NCBI GenBank assembly: GCA_005880615.1
Contig: VBID01000117.1
Location: 1 to 61,383 of the forward strand
Reading direction: 5' to 3'
Source: Chloroflexota bacterium
GTDB taxonomy: Bacteria > Chloroflexota > Dormibacteria > CF-121
DNA: 61,383 nucleotides
Shown here: positions 54,884-61,383 of the stretch, piece after piece
How positions within the stretch are numbered: the first letter of the stretch is position 1
Layout: every line of letters begins with the position of its first letter
The notes under the pieces: model-generated
Told to the model about the DNA's origin: nothing
The model's database searches: none
What the model saw: only the letters and a program-made list of their open reading frames with translations
Translations under genes and position numbers: made by a program

Positions 54884-56305
54884 GGCTTGCTGTGCGACCG
54901 GTTCCTCGATGGGGGCGTCCTTGCCCGCCGGCCGGACACCCGCCTCCACCTTGGCGAGGGCCAGCTGACCGATGTTGAGTCCCTGAATGGTGGCCAGGTC
55001 CCCGAGCGCCCGCAGGAAGTACTGCCGGCGCCGCCGTTCCACCACTCGGTTGATCTCCGCCTCGAAGTTGGCGATGCCATCGACCGACGTGATGCGGAAG
55101 GGATCGCTGATCCGGGGGCGCGGCGCGCCCATCTCTTCCTGGACCATCTTGCGGGCGTCGCCTGACATTCCCTCGTTACTGACGATCACGCCTTCGGATG
55201 CCTTGATCCGCGAGACCTTGGCGTTGAAGCTGTAGGCGTCGGCCAGGTTGAACTCGCGGTCCTTGAGAACGGCCAGCACCAGGTCACCGCTGACATCCAG
55301 GATGATGTCGGTCCCACTTCCGTTGGCTCCGGCGTCCACGATGATCGCCTCGCGCGGCACGCCGATGCGGGACAGGCTGGCTACCGCCATGGTTGTCATC
55401 CAGCGACCCCGGTCGTTCAGCTCGCGGGCCCTTTCCGTGGGGATGATCACCTGGTCCACCCGCTCTTCGCTGAGGGATCGTCCGCAGGCGCATTTCATCC
55501 AGTCGGGCGCCATCTTGGCGAGCTTGTTGGGATCGTCGGTGCGCAACACCGCGTTCCCGGTGCGCGAGCACACGATGACGTACTCGGATTGGATCAGCCC
55601 CATATCGCGCAGCTCACCGAGCCGTCCGGCGACGGCCGCGCCCTGCGACTCACCGAGGACGCGGGGCAACTCCGACGAGGTGAGGGAGCCAACCCGCTCC
55701 AGGTCCCGAATCAGGGCCCGGACTTCCGGAATGGCGAAGGCGCCAACGGCGCGAGCCTCGTCCGTCGAGAGCTCGGCGCCCTGGCGATTGCGCCGGATAT
55801 TTTCGAAGTTGTGGCTGGTGGCTGGGGTCAGCACGGGCCAGCCGGACGGCGCGCCAATCTCCTGGCCCATCACCTCGGCCGCAGCGGTCCGGACCCGCTT
55901 CAGAAAATCGTTGCGCAGCTTCTCGCTGCCTGATCGGTGGGCGATGCCGACCTCGGCGAAGGCGGGTTTGCCGGCATGCTCGAGCTCCATGAAGTGGACA
56001 TCATCGGAGCGAAGCTCGCGCAGCGTGGCCGAGCCGGGTCGCCGCACCCGGAGCCACCCCACGACCGGCGCCGAGCCGAAGAAAATCTCGCCTTCCTCCG
56101 GGGCCGACCAGCTGCGAGTGACGTCGAACTGCAGAAACTTGCTGAGCAGGTCGATGGTGAAACCGATCCCGGCGCTGTCGAAGATGGCCTCTCGCGCCCG
56201 ATAAAGGACGCCCATGAATTCGGGGCCGTTGATCCGCGACACGAGGGTCCAGAACTGGTCGGGGGTCGGGGCGATGTCGAGCCGGCGGACTTCTACGTGC
56301 AGCAT
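54881..56305 (-). CDS. Unknown protein with winged-helix and decayed PD-(D/E)xK-like domain
   Basis: A 474-residue soluble protein of no named family that I recognise. The N-terminal third is alpha/beta. Residues about 210-260 (LTSSELPRVLGESQGAAVAG, RLGELRDMGLIQSEYVI) look like a winged helix. CACGRS follows, then GTDIILDVSGDLVLAVLKDR and EFNLADAYSFNAKVSRIKAS, which has the strand order of PD-(D/E)xK nucleases. There Asp is present but the ExK Glu is Val (AVLKD). A DNA-binding role with lost nuclease activity is inferred. It has its own TTGACA promoter and a GGAGGAG ribosome-binding site. Confidence 0.75.
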   Translation of the reverse strand: MLHVEVRRLDIAPTPDQFWTLVSRINGPEFMGVLYRAREAIFDSAGIGFTIDLLSKFLQFDVTRSWSAPEEGEIFFGSAPVVGWLRVRRPGSATLRELRSDDVHFMELEHAGKPAFAEVGIAHRSGSEKLRNDFLKRVRTAAAEVMGQEIGAPSGWPVLTPATSHNFENIRRNRQGAELSTDEARAVGAFAIPEVRALIRDLERVGSLTSSELPRVLGESQGAAVAGRLGELRDMGLIQSEYVIVCSRTGNAVLRTDDPNKLAKMAPDWMKCACGRSLSEERVDQVIIPTERARELNDRGRWMTTMAVASLSRIGVPREAIIVDAGANGSGTDIILDVSGDLVLAVLKDREFNLADAYSFNAKVSRIKASEGVIVSNEGMSGDARKMVQEEMGAPRPRISDPFRITSVDGIANFEAEINRVVERRRRQYFLRALGDLATIQGLNIGQLALAKVEAGVRPAGKDAPIEEPVAQQA

Positions 56306-56386
56306 CCTTTGGCGCTCCTCCGTGTGCAGGTGGGCAATCTCGGCGCCTGCCCCGGAACTTCCCCTCGACCCGGTGGCGCATCGCGC

Positions 56387-56415
56387 AGCTTAGGACGGCG
56401 CAAGCGCGTTGTCAA
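56387..56415 (-). promoter_or_regulatory. Promoter of the 474-aa gene
   Basis: On the minus strand TTGACA (56415-56410) and TAAGCT (56392-56387) are separated by 17 bp. The leader is about 75 nt with GGAGGAG before the ATG at 56305. Confidence 0.7.
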
Positions 56416-56488
56416 ACGAAGCTGATACCAAATGACCCGCATCACGTCGTACATCTGTTTCTGCTAGTGCCGGCTGATACTGGATGAG

Positions 56489-56650
56489 ATGACGGAGCGC
56501 GACCAGTTGGCGGCCGCTGCCCGCGCCGCCGGCCTGCGCGTGTCTCAGAGTGAACTCGAGCGGCTGCTCCCGGCGTGGCGTCGATACCAGGACCTAGTGC
56601 AGGCCATGCGGGCCCAGGCGCGCCGACAGCCGGACCCGGAGCTGCCGTGA
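56489..56650 (+). CDS. 53-aa GatC/AtzG-like small partner of the amidase
   Basis: This frame runs from ATG at 56489 to TGA at 56648-56650 and encodes MTERDQLAAAARAAGLRVSQ, then SELERLLPAWRRYQDLVQAM and a short basic-acidic tail. It is all helical. The amidase GTG at 56647 overlaps its stop (GTGA), so translation is coupled. Small helical proteins overlapping an amidase-signature gene are typical of GatC-like subunits such as AtzG, which stabilises the hydrolase AtzE. Assignment rests on size, position and helical pattern, not on a signature motif. Confidence 0.65.
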   Translation: MTERDQLAAAARAAGLRVSQSELERLLPAWRRYQDLVQAMRAQARRQPDPELP

Positions 56651-57999
56651 CCGTCGACGACCTGTGCGACGCGCCGCTGACCGAGGTGGCACGCCGCCTC
56701 CGCCGCCGAGCCGTGTCCCCCGTCGAGCTGGTGGACGCATACCTGGCGCGGATCGTGAAGGCCCACCGGCTGCGGGCCTTCATCAGCGTGACCGGAGAGA
56801 CCGCCAAGCGCCAGGCGCGGGCTGCGGAACGCCAGTTGCACCGGGGCGAGACCGGGCCCTTGCTGGGGGTGCCGATGGCCCTCAAGGATCTGCTCGCCAC
56901 CCGCGGGGTGCGCACCACGGCCGGCTCCCGGATCCTGGCCCGCTGGGTGCCCCGCCAGGACGCGACCGCCGTGAGCCGGCTCCGCCAGGCGGGCGCCGTG
57001 ATGCTGGGCAAGCTCAACCTGCACGAGTTCGCCTACGGGGTGTCGACCAGCAATCCCTTCTTTGGGATCGCCCGCAATCCCTGGGATCCAACCCGCATCC
57101 CGGGCGGCTCCAGCGGCGGATCGGCGATTGCGGTGGTGGCGGGATTGTGCGCCGGCAGCCTGGGAACCGACACCGGCGGATCGATCCGGATTCCGGCCGC
57201 ACTCTGCGGCTGCGTCGGATTGAAGCCGACCTATGGGAGTGTGCCGGTGACCGGGGTCCTGGCGCTGGGGCCGTCGCTCGACCATGTGGGCCCCATCAGC
57301 AGGAGCGTGGCCGATGCCCGCCTGCTGCTCGAGGTGATTGCCGGGCGCCGGGTGCGGCCCGCATCCGTGAAGGGCATGGTCATCGGCGTGCCCGATGGAT
57401 TTTTCGGGCAGCAGGTCGAACCCGGGGTGGCGCGGCTGGTCGCCGCCACCGTCTCCGGGCTCCGGGCGGATGGGGCGCGCCTGCGCCGGGTGAGGCTGCC
57501 GGCGATGGTGTGGTCGGTCGCGGTCCAGCTGGTCACCCTGCGGGCCGAAGCCGCCGCGGTGCACGCCCGCTGGTTTCCCGCCCGGTCGGCAGACTATGGC
57601 GTCGAGACCCGCGCCCGGTTACAGCTGGGGCACCTGGTCAGCGGCGCCGACTATCTGCTGGCTCAGCGGCTGCGGCAACGATTGCGCGACGAGCTGCGCT
57701 CCGTCTTCGAAGAGGTCGACGTGCTCGCCGTGCCCGCTGTTCCGCTGGTGGCGCCTCGAGTCGGGCAGCCGCAAGTCCGCTGGCGAAACCGCCAGGAGCC
57801 GGTCGACGCCGCGCTGGTGCGATTTACGGCACCCTTCAACCTGACCGGCGCGCCCGCGCTCTCGGTGCCGTGCGGCCTCTCCCAAGGACTGCCAGTCGGG
57901 ATTCAACTCGTGGGCCGATGGAACGATGAGGCGACCATCCTGGCGGCGGGGCAGGCGGTTGAGGACCGGGTCGGGCGCTTGGGGCGGCCGTTTGAGTGA
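56647..57999 (+). CDS. Amidase-signature hydrolase (AtzE/GatA-like)
   Basis: A 450-residue protein with the Ser-cisSer-Lys triad: Lys80 in GVPMALKDLLATRG, cis-Ser155 in PGGSSGGSAIAVVAG and nucleophile Ser179 in GTDTGGSIRIPAALCG. GCVGLKPTYGSVPVTGVLAL and DHVGPISRSVADARLLLEVI complete the signature. Length and region order match GatA/AtzE. No GatB gene is nearby and the overlapping small gene resembles AtzG, so a stand-alone amide or carbamoyl-group hydrolase is more likely than a tRNA amidotransferase. The start is the GTG overlapping the upstream stop. Confidence 0.9.
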   Translation: MTVDDLCDAPLTEVARRLRRRAVSPVELVDAYLARIVKAHRLRAFISVTGETAKRQARAAERQLHRGETGPLLGVPMALKDLLATRGVRTTAGSRILARWVPRQDATAVSRLRQAGAVMLGKLNLHEFAYGVSTSNPFFGIARNPWDPTRIPGGSSGGSAIAVVAGLCAGSLGTDTGGSIRIPAALCGCVGLKPTYGSVPVTGVLALGPSLDHVGPISRSVADARLLLEVIAGRRVRPASVKGMVIGVPDGFFGQQVEPGVARLVAATVSGLRADGARLRRVRLPAMVWSVAVQLVTLRAEAAAVHARWFPARSADYGVETRARLQLGHLVSGADYLLAQRLRQRLRDELRSVFEEVDVLAVPAVPLVAPRVGQPQVRWRNRQEPVDAALVRFTAPFNLTGAPALSVPCGLSQGLPVGIQLVGRWNDEATILAAGQAVEDRVGRLGRPFE

Positions 58000-58174
58000 C
58001 ACGAGCAGGCTGAGGACCCCCTCCTCAACCTCGAAAGAGGAGGAAATGCGCGGCACGCGCCGTGATGGAGGGCCGCGGTCGGGGCATTCGGACATGCGCG
58101 ACAACGGTCAGATTTATTGATCGAGGGAGCAGGGCGCGCACTTGTGCTGGCGAGCGCTCAGGGCCCGACCCTGG

Positions 58175-58201
58175 AGCCGGCCGTCTGACTACGGCCGGCT
58201 A
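58175..58201. terminator. Perfect hairpin at the LysM-CHAP gene end
   Basis: AGCCGGCCGT-CTGACT-ACGGCCGGCT (58175-58200), a 10-bp perfect stem overlapping the TAG stop of the minus-strand gene. No T-tract, so the termination mechanism is uncertain. The rest of the 199-bp gap (58000-58198) holds only short stems such as CTCCTC...GAGGAG near 58020-58046. Confidence 0.5.
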
Positions 58202-59215
58202 GTAGATAAAGCCGATCAGGGGAATCGTGCCGGGGACCACGCGCCGCGTGTCGACCTTGCCCCAGCCGCCGCCGCTGCCACCGTAGTAGTTCATCTCCGA
58301 CACCAGCCAGCTGCCGTCGGAGTTGACTTTTTCCACGTAGGCCACGTGCCCCCAGTAGGGGTTCTCCCAGGTGACCATGATGGCGCCCACGCGGGGCGCC
58401 GGGCCTTCGGGCCGGCCCCAGGCGCGCGCGCGACCATACCATTCCCAGGCGTTGCCGCCCCACGGTGCGGACCGCCGCGTGTTGACGTAATAGGTGCATT
58501 GACCGAACGGATAGAGGCCGCCCCCGCCGCCGGCGGAGACAGGCGAGATCCACACCGGTCGACCGCCGGCCGACACGGTCCGGGGATTGGCTTCGGGGAC
58601 AGGCGCCGCCTCGGGGCCGACCCCGAAGGGGATCATCAACCATGACCCGACCGCCAGGTTCTCGGGGTGCCGGAGCAGGTTGAACTCGATGATGGCGTCC
58701 ACCTCGGCCCGGTACTTGCGTGCCAAGGCCGGCACCGTATCGTCGCGCTCGACCCGGACCAGCACGCCGTCAATCGGCGGAATCATGATCACCTGGCCAT
58801 GCTCAAGGAGGTCGACGGCGCCGGGATTCGACCAAATCAGCGTGTTCACGGTGAGGCCGTACTGGGCCGCCAGAGCGCGCAGGGTGTCCCCATCGGACGC
58901 GCGATAGGTCAGGATCGGCCGGTGCTGCTCTTCGATCCCAGCCGCGGTCAGTGACAGTTCGGGCTTCACCATGAAGCCATCGGTCGACCACTCGCGGTGA
59001 TCGGCCCAGCGGGCGGGCGGCGCCACGACCAGGGTCCGATCTTTGGCCAGGGCCGGCGCCGGTCCGATGGGCGCATGGACAGCCAGCCAGGGCAGGGCCC
59101 CGGCCAGTATCAGGACGATCGCGTGAGTCGCGTGCCGCGGCAGTGCGGTGAGCAGTCCGGGTCCCCCTTTTTCGGGATCCGGCCCGGGCAACGCCCGAAC
59201 CTCTATGCCTGCCAA
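58199..59215 (-). CDS. Secreted LysM-CHAP peptidoglycan hydrolase
   Basis: A 338-residue protein: an N-terminal membrane/signal helix (ATHAIVLILAGALPWLAVHA), two LysM domains (LTYRASDGDTLRALAAQYGL, TVNTLIWSNPG; VLVRVERDDTVPALARKYRA, EVDAIIEFNLLRHPENLAVG) and a C-terminal CHAP amidase. The CHAP nucleophile Cys is in YPFGQCTYYVNTRR and the His in YWGHVAYVEKVNSDGSW. LysM binds peptidoglycan and CHAP cuts the peptide or amide bond, for cell-wall remodelling. The start is TTG at 59215. It is divergent from the fusion hydrolase gene. Confidence 0.92.
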   Translation of the reverse strand: MAGIEVRALPGPDPEKGGPGLLTALPRHATHAIVLILAGALPWLAVHAPIGPAPALAKDRTLVVAPPARWADHREWSTDGFMVKPELSLTAAGIEEQHRPILTYRASDGDTLRALAAQYGLTVNTLIWSNPGAVDLLEHGQVIMIPPIDGVLVRVERDDTVPALARKYRAEVDAIIEFNLLRHPENLAVGSWLMIPFGVGPEAAPVPEANPRTVSAGGRPVWISPVSAGGGGGLYPFGQCTYYVNTRRSAPWGGNAWEWYGRARAWGRPEGPAPRVGAIMVTWENPYWGHVAYVEKVNSDGSWLVSEMNYYGGSGGGWGKVDTRRVVPGTIPLIGFIY

Positions 59216-59340
59216 CTGCGAAGAGGCCGCGGGCTTGCGATTTTTGTCGCGCCGCCGCTGGTATTGTGACGAGCTCGTTACGCCCCGAGGCCACTCTCCG
59301 TTAAGGCGAAGTGCGCGCTGAAGCCATACAATGCCCTCGC

Positions 59341-60882
59341 ATGGCGGACGAGGCCACCACGCCCGGCCGACGCTACGTCGAGGCCGTCATCAGCGGGGCC
59401 GCCCCCCTGCCGGCCTACCTCGCACTCCTCGGGATGCGCGTAACCGCGGCCGGGGATGGCACGGCGACCTACGAAATGCCGGTCACCGAGTCGCTCTACA
59501 ACCCCAACGACGTGGCCCATGGTGGCGCGCTGGCGTCGCTGCTGGACAGCGCCATGGGGTTCGCCGTGGTCACCACATTGGCATCCGGGGAAAACTTCAC
59601 CACGGTCGACCTGACCGTCAATTTCATCCGGCCGGTCACCGTCCAGTCCGGAATGCTGCGCTGCATCGGCCGGGTGGTTCACCGCGGCCGCCAGATCGCC
59701 GTTGCCGAGGCGGTCTGTACCGACGGCGCCGGTGAACTGATTGCCCGGGCTAGCTCCACCAACCTGGTGCTGGCCGGCACGCCGCCACAAACACAGCCGC
59801 AACCGCCGCTGCCCGCACCACCGCCCGCTCCTCCAATCGCGGCCCCCCCGGTCCCCGTCATGGCTCCACCGCCGCCGCCACCACCACCGCCGCCGCCGCC
59901 GCCGCCGCCACCGCCACCGCCACCACTACCACCACCTCCTCCTCCGGTGGCTGCCTTCGTGCCACAGCCGGCTGGGTTCGGCCCTCCGCCTTCACGGCTG
60001 GAACACGAGCGGATGGCGACCACGCCGGTGACTGAGTCGCAGCCGATCGCCCCCTCGGCATTTACGCAATCGAAATGGCGCGTGCGCCTCTTCGGGGGGG
60101 ACATGACGTACATCCGGCGGGGGCAGGGACCGCCGGTTGTGTTGCTCCACGGCATCCCGAGCTCGTCGTATCTCTGGCGCGACGTGATCGATCCGCTGAC
60201 GCACTACTTCGACGTGGTGGCTCCGGACCTACTGGGCTATGGTGACTCCGACAAACGGGTGGATGCGGACCTGTCGGTGGAAGCGCAGGAACGCTACGTG
60301 ATCGCCCTCATGGAATCGCTGGGAATCCAGCGGGCGCACCTGGTGGGTCATGACATCGGGGGCGGGATCGCGCAGCTGATCGCCGCCGACGAGCCCGCCC
60401 GGGTGGGCAAGCTGGTGCTCATCGACAGCATCATGGACGACAACTGGCCCATCCCGGAGATCGCCCGTCTTCACGACCCCTTCTGGGACCAGCGGATGGT
60501 CAGCGCCGACCTGCGCAAAGGCTTCGGTGAAGGCCTCCAGGCCGGCATCGTCACCCCCGGCCGGATCACCGCCGAGCTGCTGGACGAGTGGGTCCGCCCC
60601 TTCAGCGACCAGGCCGGCCGACGTGGATATCTCCGGGCCGCCCGCGCCCTCAACAACAAGGACCTGGTATCGCGGTCCAACGACATTCGCGAGATCCGGG
60701 TCCCGACCCTGATCCTCTGGGGCGCGAACGACAAGTTCCTGGAACGGGGCTGGGCCGAGAAGCTCCATCAGAAGCTGCAGAACAGCGTGGTCCAGATCAT
60801 CGACCCGGGCGGGCACTTCCTCCCGCTGGACCGGCCGGACGCGCTCGTCCCTCTCCTGCTCCAGTTCCTCACGCAGCCCTAG
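59341..60882 (+). CDS. Hotdog thioesterase - polyproline - haloalkane dehalogenase-like fusion
   Basis: A 513-residue protein. Residues 1-145 are a PaaI-type hotdog thioesterase (YNPNDVAHGGALASLLDSAM, FTTVDLTVNFIRPV). Residues about 148-245 are a Pro-rich linker holding 20 Pro, one Leu and 6 Pro in a row. Residues about 255-513 are an alpha/beta hydrolase with VVLLHGIPSSSYLWRDVIDP, DLLGYGDSDK, LVGHDIGGGIAQL with Asp338 as nucleophile, ILWGANDKF and DPGGHFLPLD (catalytic His). An Asp nucleophile and SYLWR are dehalogenase/epoxide hydrolase features. The ATG at 59341 has TACAAT 8 nt upstream (leaderless). Confidence 0.88.
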   Translation: MADEATTPGRRYVEAVISGAAPLPAYLALLGMRVTAAGDGTATYEMPVTESLYNPNDVAHGGALASLLDSAMGFAVVTTLASGENFTTVDLTVNFIRPVTVQSGMLRCIGRVVHRGRQIAVAEAVCTDGAGELIARASSTNLVLAGTPPQTQPQPPLPAPPPAPPIAAPPVPVMAPPPPPPPPPPPPPPPPPPPPLPPPPPPVAAFVPQPAGFGPPPSRLEHERMATTPVTESQPIAPSAFTQSKWRVRLFGGDMTYIRRGQGPPVVLLHGIPSSSYLWRDVIDPLTHYFDVVAPDLLGYGDSDKRVDADLSVEAQERYVIALMESLGIQRAHLVGHDIGGGIAQLIAADEPARVGKLVLIDSIMDDNWPIPEIARLHDPFWDQRMVSADLRKGFGEGLQAGIVTPGRITAELLDEWVRPFSDQAGRRGYLRAARALNNKDLVSRSNDIREIRVPTLILWGANDKFLERGWAEKLHQKLQNSVVQIIDPGGHFLPLDRPDALVPLLLQFLTQP

Positions 60883-60893
60883 ATCCGGGCTAA
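60880..60893. repeat. Repeat terminus between convergent stop codons
   Basis: TAGATCCGGGCTAA carries the TAG stop of the plus-strand gene (60880-60882) and the TAG stop of the minus-strand gene (CTA, 60890-60892). It matches the GGATCCGGGCTAA terminus of the dispersed element. Confidence 0.6.
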
Positions 60894-61383
60894 GACAACA
60901 AGCCGTCGACGACGGCGGCCGGCGTGGCCCGCCAGGCCGCCAGGCGGATCAGGGGTGTCACCTGCGGACCATGGAAGTCGTCGCCACCCGTGGCCAGCCA
61001 TCCGTACCGTCGGGCCACCTCGGCGAAGCGCTCCATCAGCCTGCGGCTGCCCGGTCCGTATGGATCGCTGGGGTCCTGCGGATAGGTCACCTCCAGACCG
61101 GCCACCCCAGAGGCGGCGGATGTGTCGAACGTCGCGCCCAGGTCGGGGATGTGCCGGTAGACTCCCGGATGGGCCAGCACCGGGACGCCGCCCGCCCCGC
61201 GGATCAGTTCCACTCCCTCCTCAAAAGAGAGGTCCTGGGCCCGTGGCACGTGGGCGATGCCCCCCGGCCCCATCAGGCTGTACAGGTCCTCTCGCGCGAC
61301 TTCCGGCCGGACGGCCTCGATCGCGGCGACGATGTGTGGCTTGCCGACGTTCCCACGGGCCCGACCGCGGACGTCCGCCCAGG
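60890..61383 (-). CDS. PHP-domain phosphoesterase (5' truncated by window)
   Basis: The frame continues to the window edge: GNVGKPHIVAAIEAVRPEVA, then the segment up to GIAHVPRAQDLSFEEGVELI, VPVLAHPGVYRHIPDLGATF, VAGLEVTYPQDPSDPYGPGS and WLATGGDDFHGP. The combination GKPHIVAAI, LAHPG, GLEV and GSDFHG-like GGDDFHG is typical of PHP proteins of the TrpH/RNase AM type, which hydrolyse 3',5'-nucleoside bisphosphates or short RNA. The N-terminal metal motif HxHxxxSDG should lie beyond the window. The stop lies in a repeat remnant. Confidence 0.85.
   Translation of the reverse strand, partial: WADVRGRARGNVGKPHIVAAIEAVRPEVAREDLYSLMGPGGIAHVPRAQDLSFEEGVELIRGAGGVPVLAHPGVYRHIPDLGATFDTSAASGVAGLEVTYPQDPSDPYGPGSRRLMERFAEVARRYGWLATGGDDFHGPQVTPLIRLAAWRATPAAVVDGLLS

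Noticed and set aside
59216..59340. c-di-AMP (ydaO) riboswitch before the LysM-CHAP gene
   Set aside because: Such switches often precede wall hydrolases, but none of the conserved G-rich ydaO motifs is visible in this short region.
59679..60155. Minus-strand frame with a long Gly run
   Set aside because: It is the complement of the polyproline linker of the fusion hydrolase.

Overview
The window is a GC-rich bacterial chromosome segment with about 60 tightly packed genes, many GTG or TTG starts, and frequent 4-8 bp overlaps between neighbours. Gene content (ABC sugar uptake with GH15/GH13 amylases, class I fructose-bisphosphate aldolase, HD-GYP and GGDEF proteins, SW-repeat subtilisin, YhaN-like ATPase, MoCo/ferric-reductase redox genes, no outer-membrane machinery) fits a Chloroflexota or Dormibacterota-type bacterium. 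That placement is an inference, because no rRNA, tRNA or other phylogenetic marker was found. I saw no CRISPR array, integrase or transposase gene.

Layout. 1-1210: end of a LamG-type protein, a small unknown gene, and a repeat element expanded to about 790 bp. 1207-11066: a six-gene minus-strand alpha-glucan operon (GH15-GH13 fusion amylase, MalE/F/G-like transporter without its ATPase, LacI regulator, secreted glucoamylase) behind one strong promoter with two tandem LacI-type operators. 11136-15106: aldolase, TauE/SafE carrier and an arsenic cluster (arsC, arsR, arsM). 15118-24663: aldo/keto reductase, hydrolases, HD-GYP, GlsB-like protein, PIG-L-like protein, HNH nuclease, citrate synthase and a beta-propeller lipoprotein. 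24670-31445: a complete 183-bp inverted-repeat element, a gene joining a Phd-like domain to a LeuA allosteric domain, a gamma-glutamyltransferase, an H1-like basic protein and rmuC. 31446-42557: repeat copies, rhodanese, UDG-like protein, SIS and WYL proteins, an SbcD-like nuclease with its YhaN-like ATPase, and a methyltransferase. 42554-50135: a GGDEF cyclase beside a sensor-only paralogue, a subtilisin, an amidohydrolase, a DUF885 protein and a DedA-RDD fusion. 50150-54743: a class V aminotransferase, MsrQ-like and ApbE-like genes and a MoCo oxidoreductase. 54881-61383: a decayed-nuclease-like protein, an amidase with a tiny overlapping partner gene, a LysM-CHAP protein, a thioesterase-polyproline-dehalogenase fusion and a PHP protein.

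The most unusual signal is a family of non-coding inverted-repeat elements. They have 17-18 bp termini (TAAGCCCGAATCCACCGA and its complement) and an internal hairpin CGCATC-CGTC-GATGCG. Copies differ by compensatory changes in both stems. One copy (416-1209) has grown by tandem duplication of 128-bp and 50-bp internal units. Short palindromic remnants of the termini sit at many gene ends and often supply the stop codons. A second, unrelated hairpin (TGACAG-CTGC-CTGTCA) occurs twice with different but self-complementary outer arms.

A second theme is leaderless expression. At least 15 genes have a TANNNT-like -10 box 6-8 nt before an ATG or GTG, whereas genes inside operons have Shine-Dalgarno sites or overlap the previous gene.
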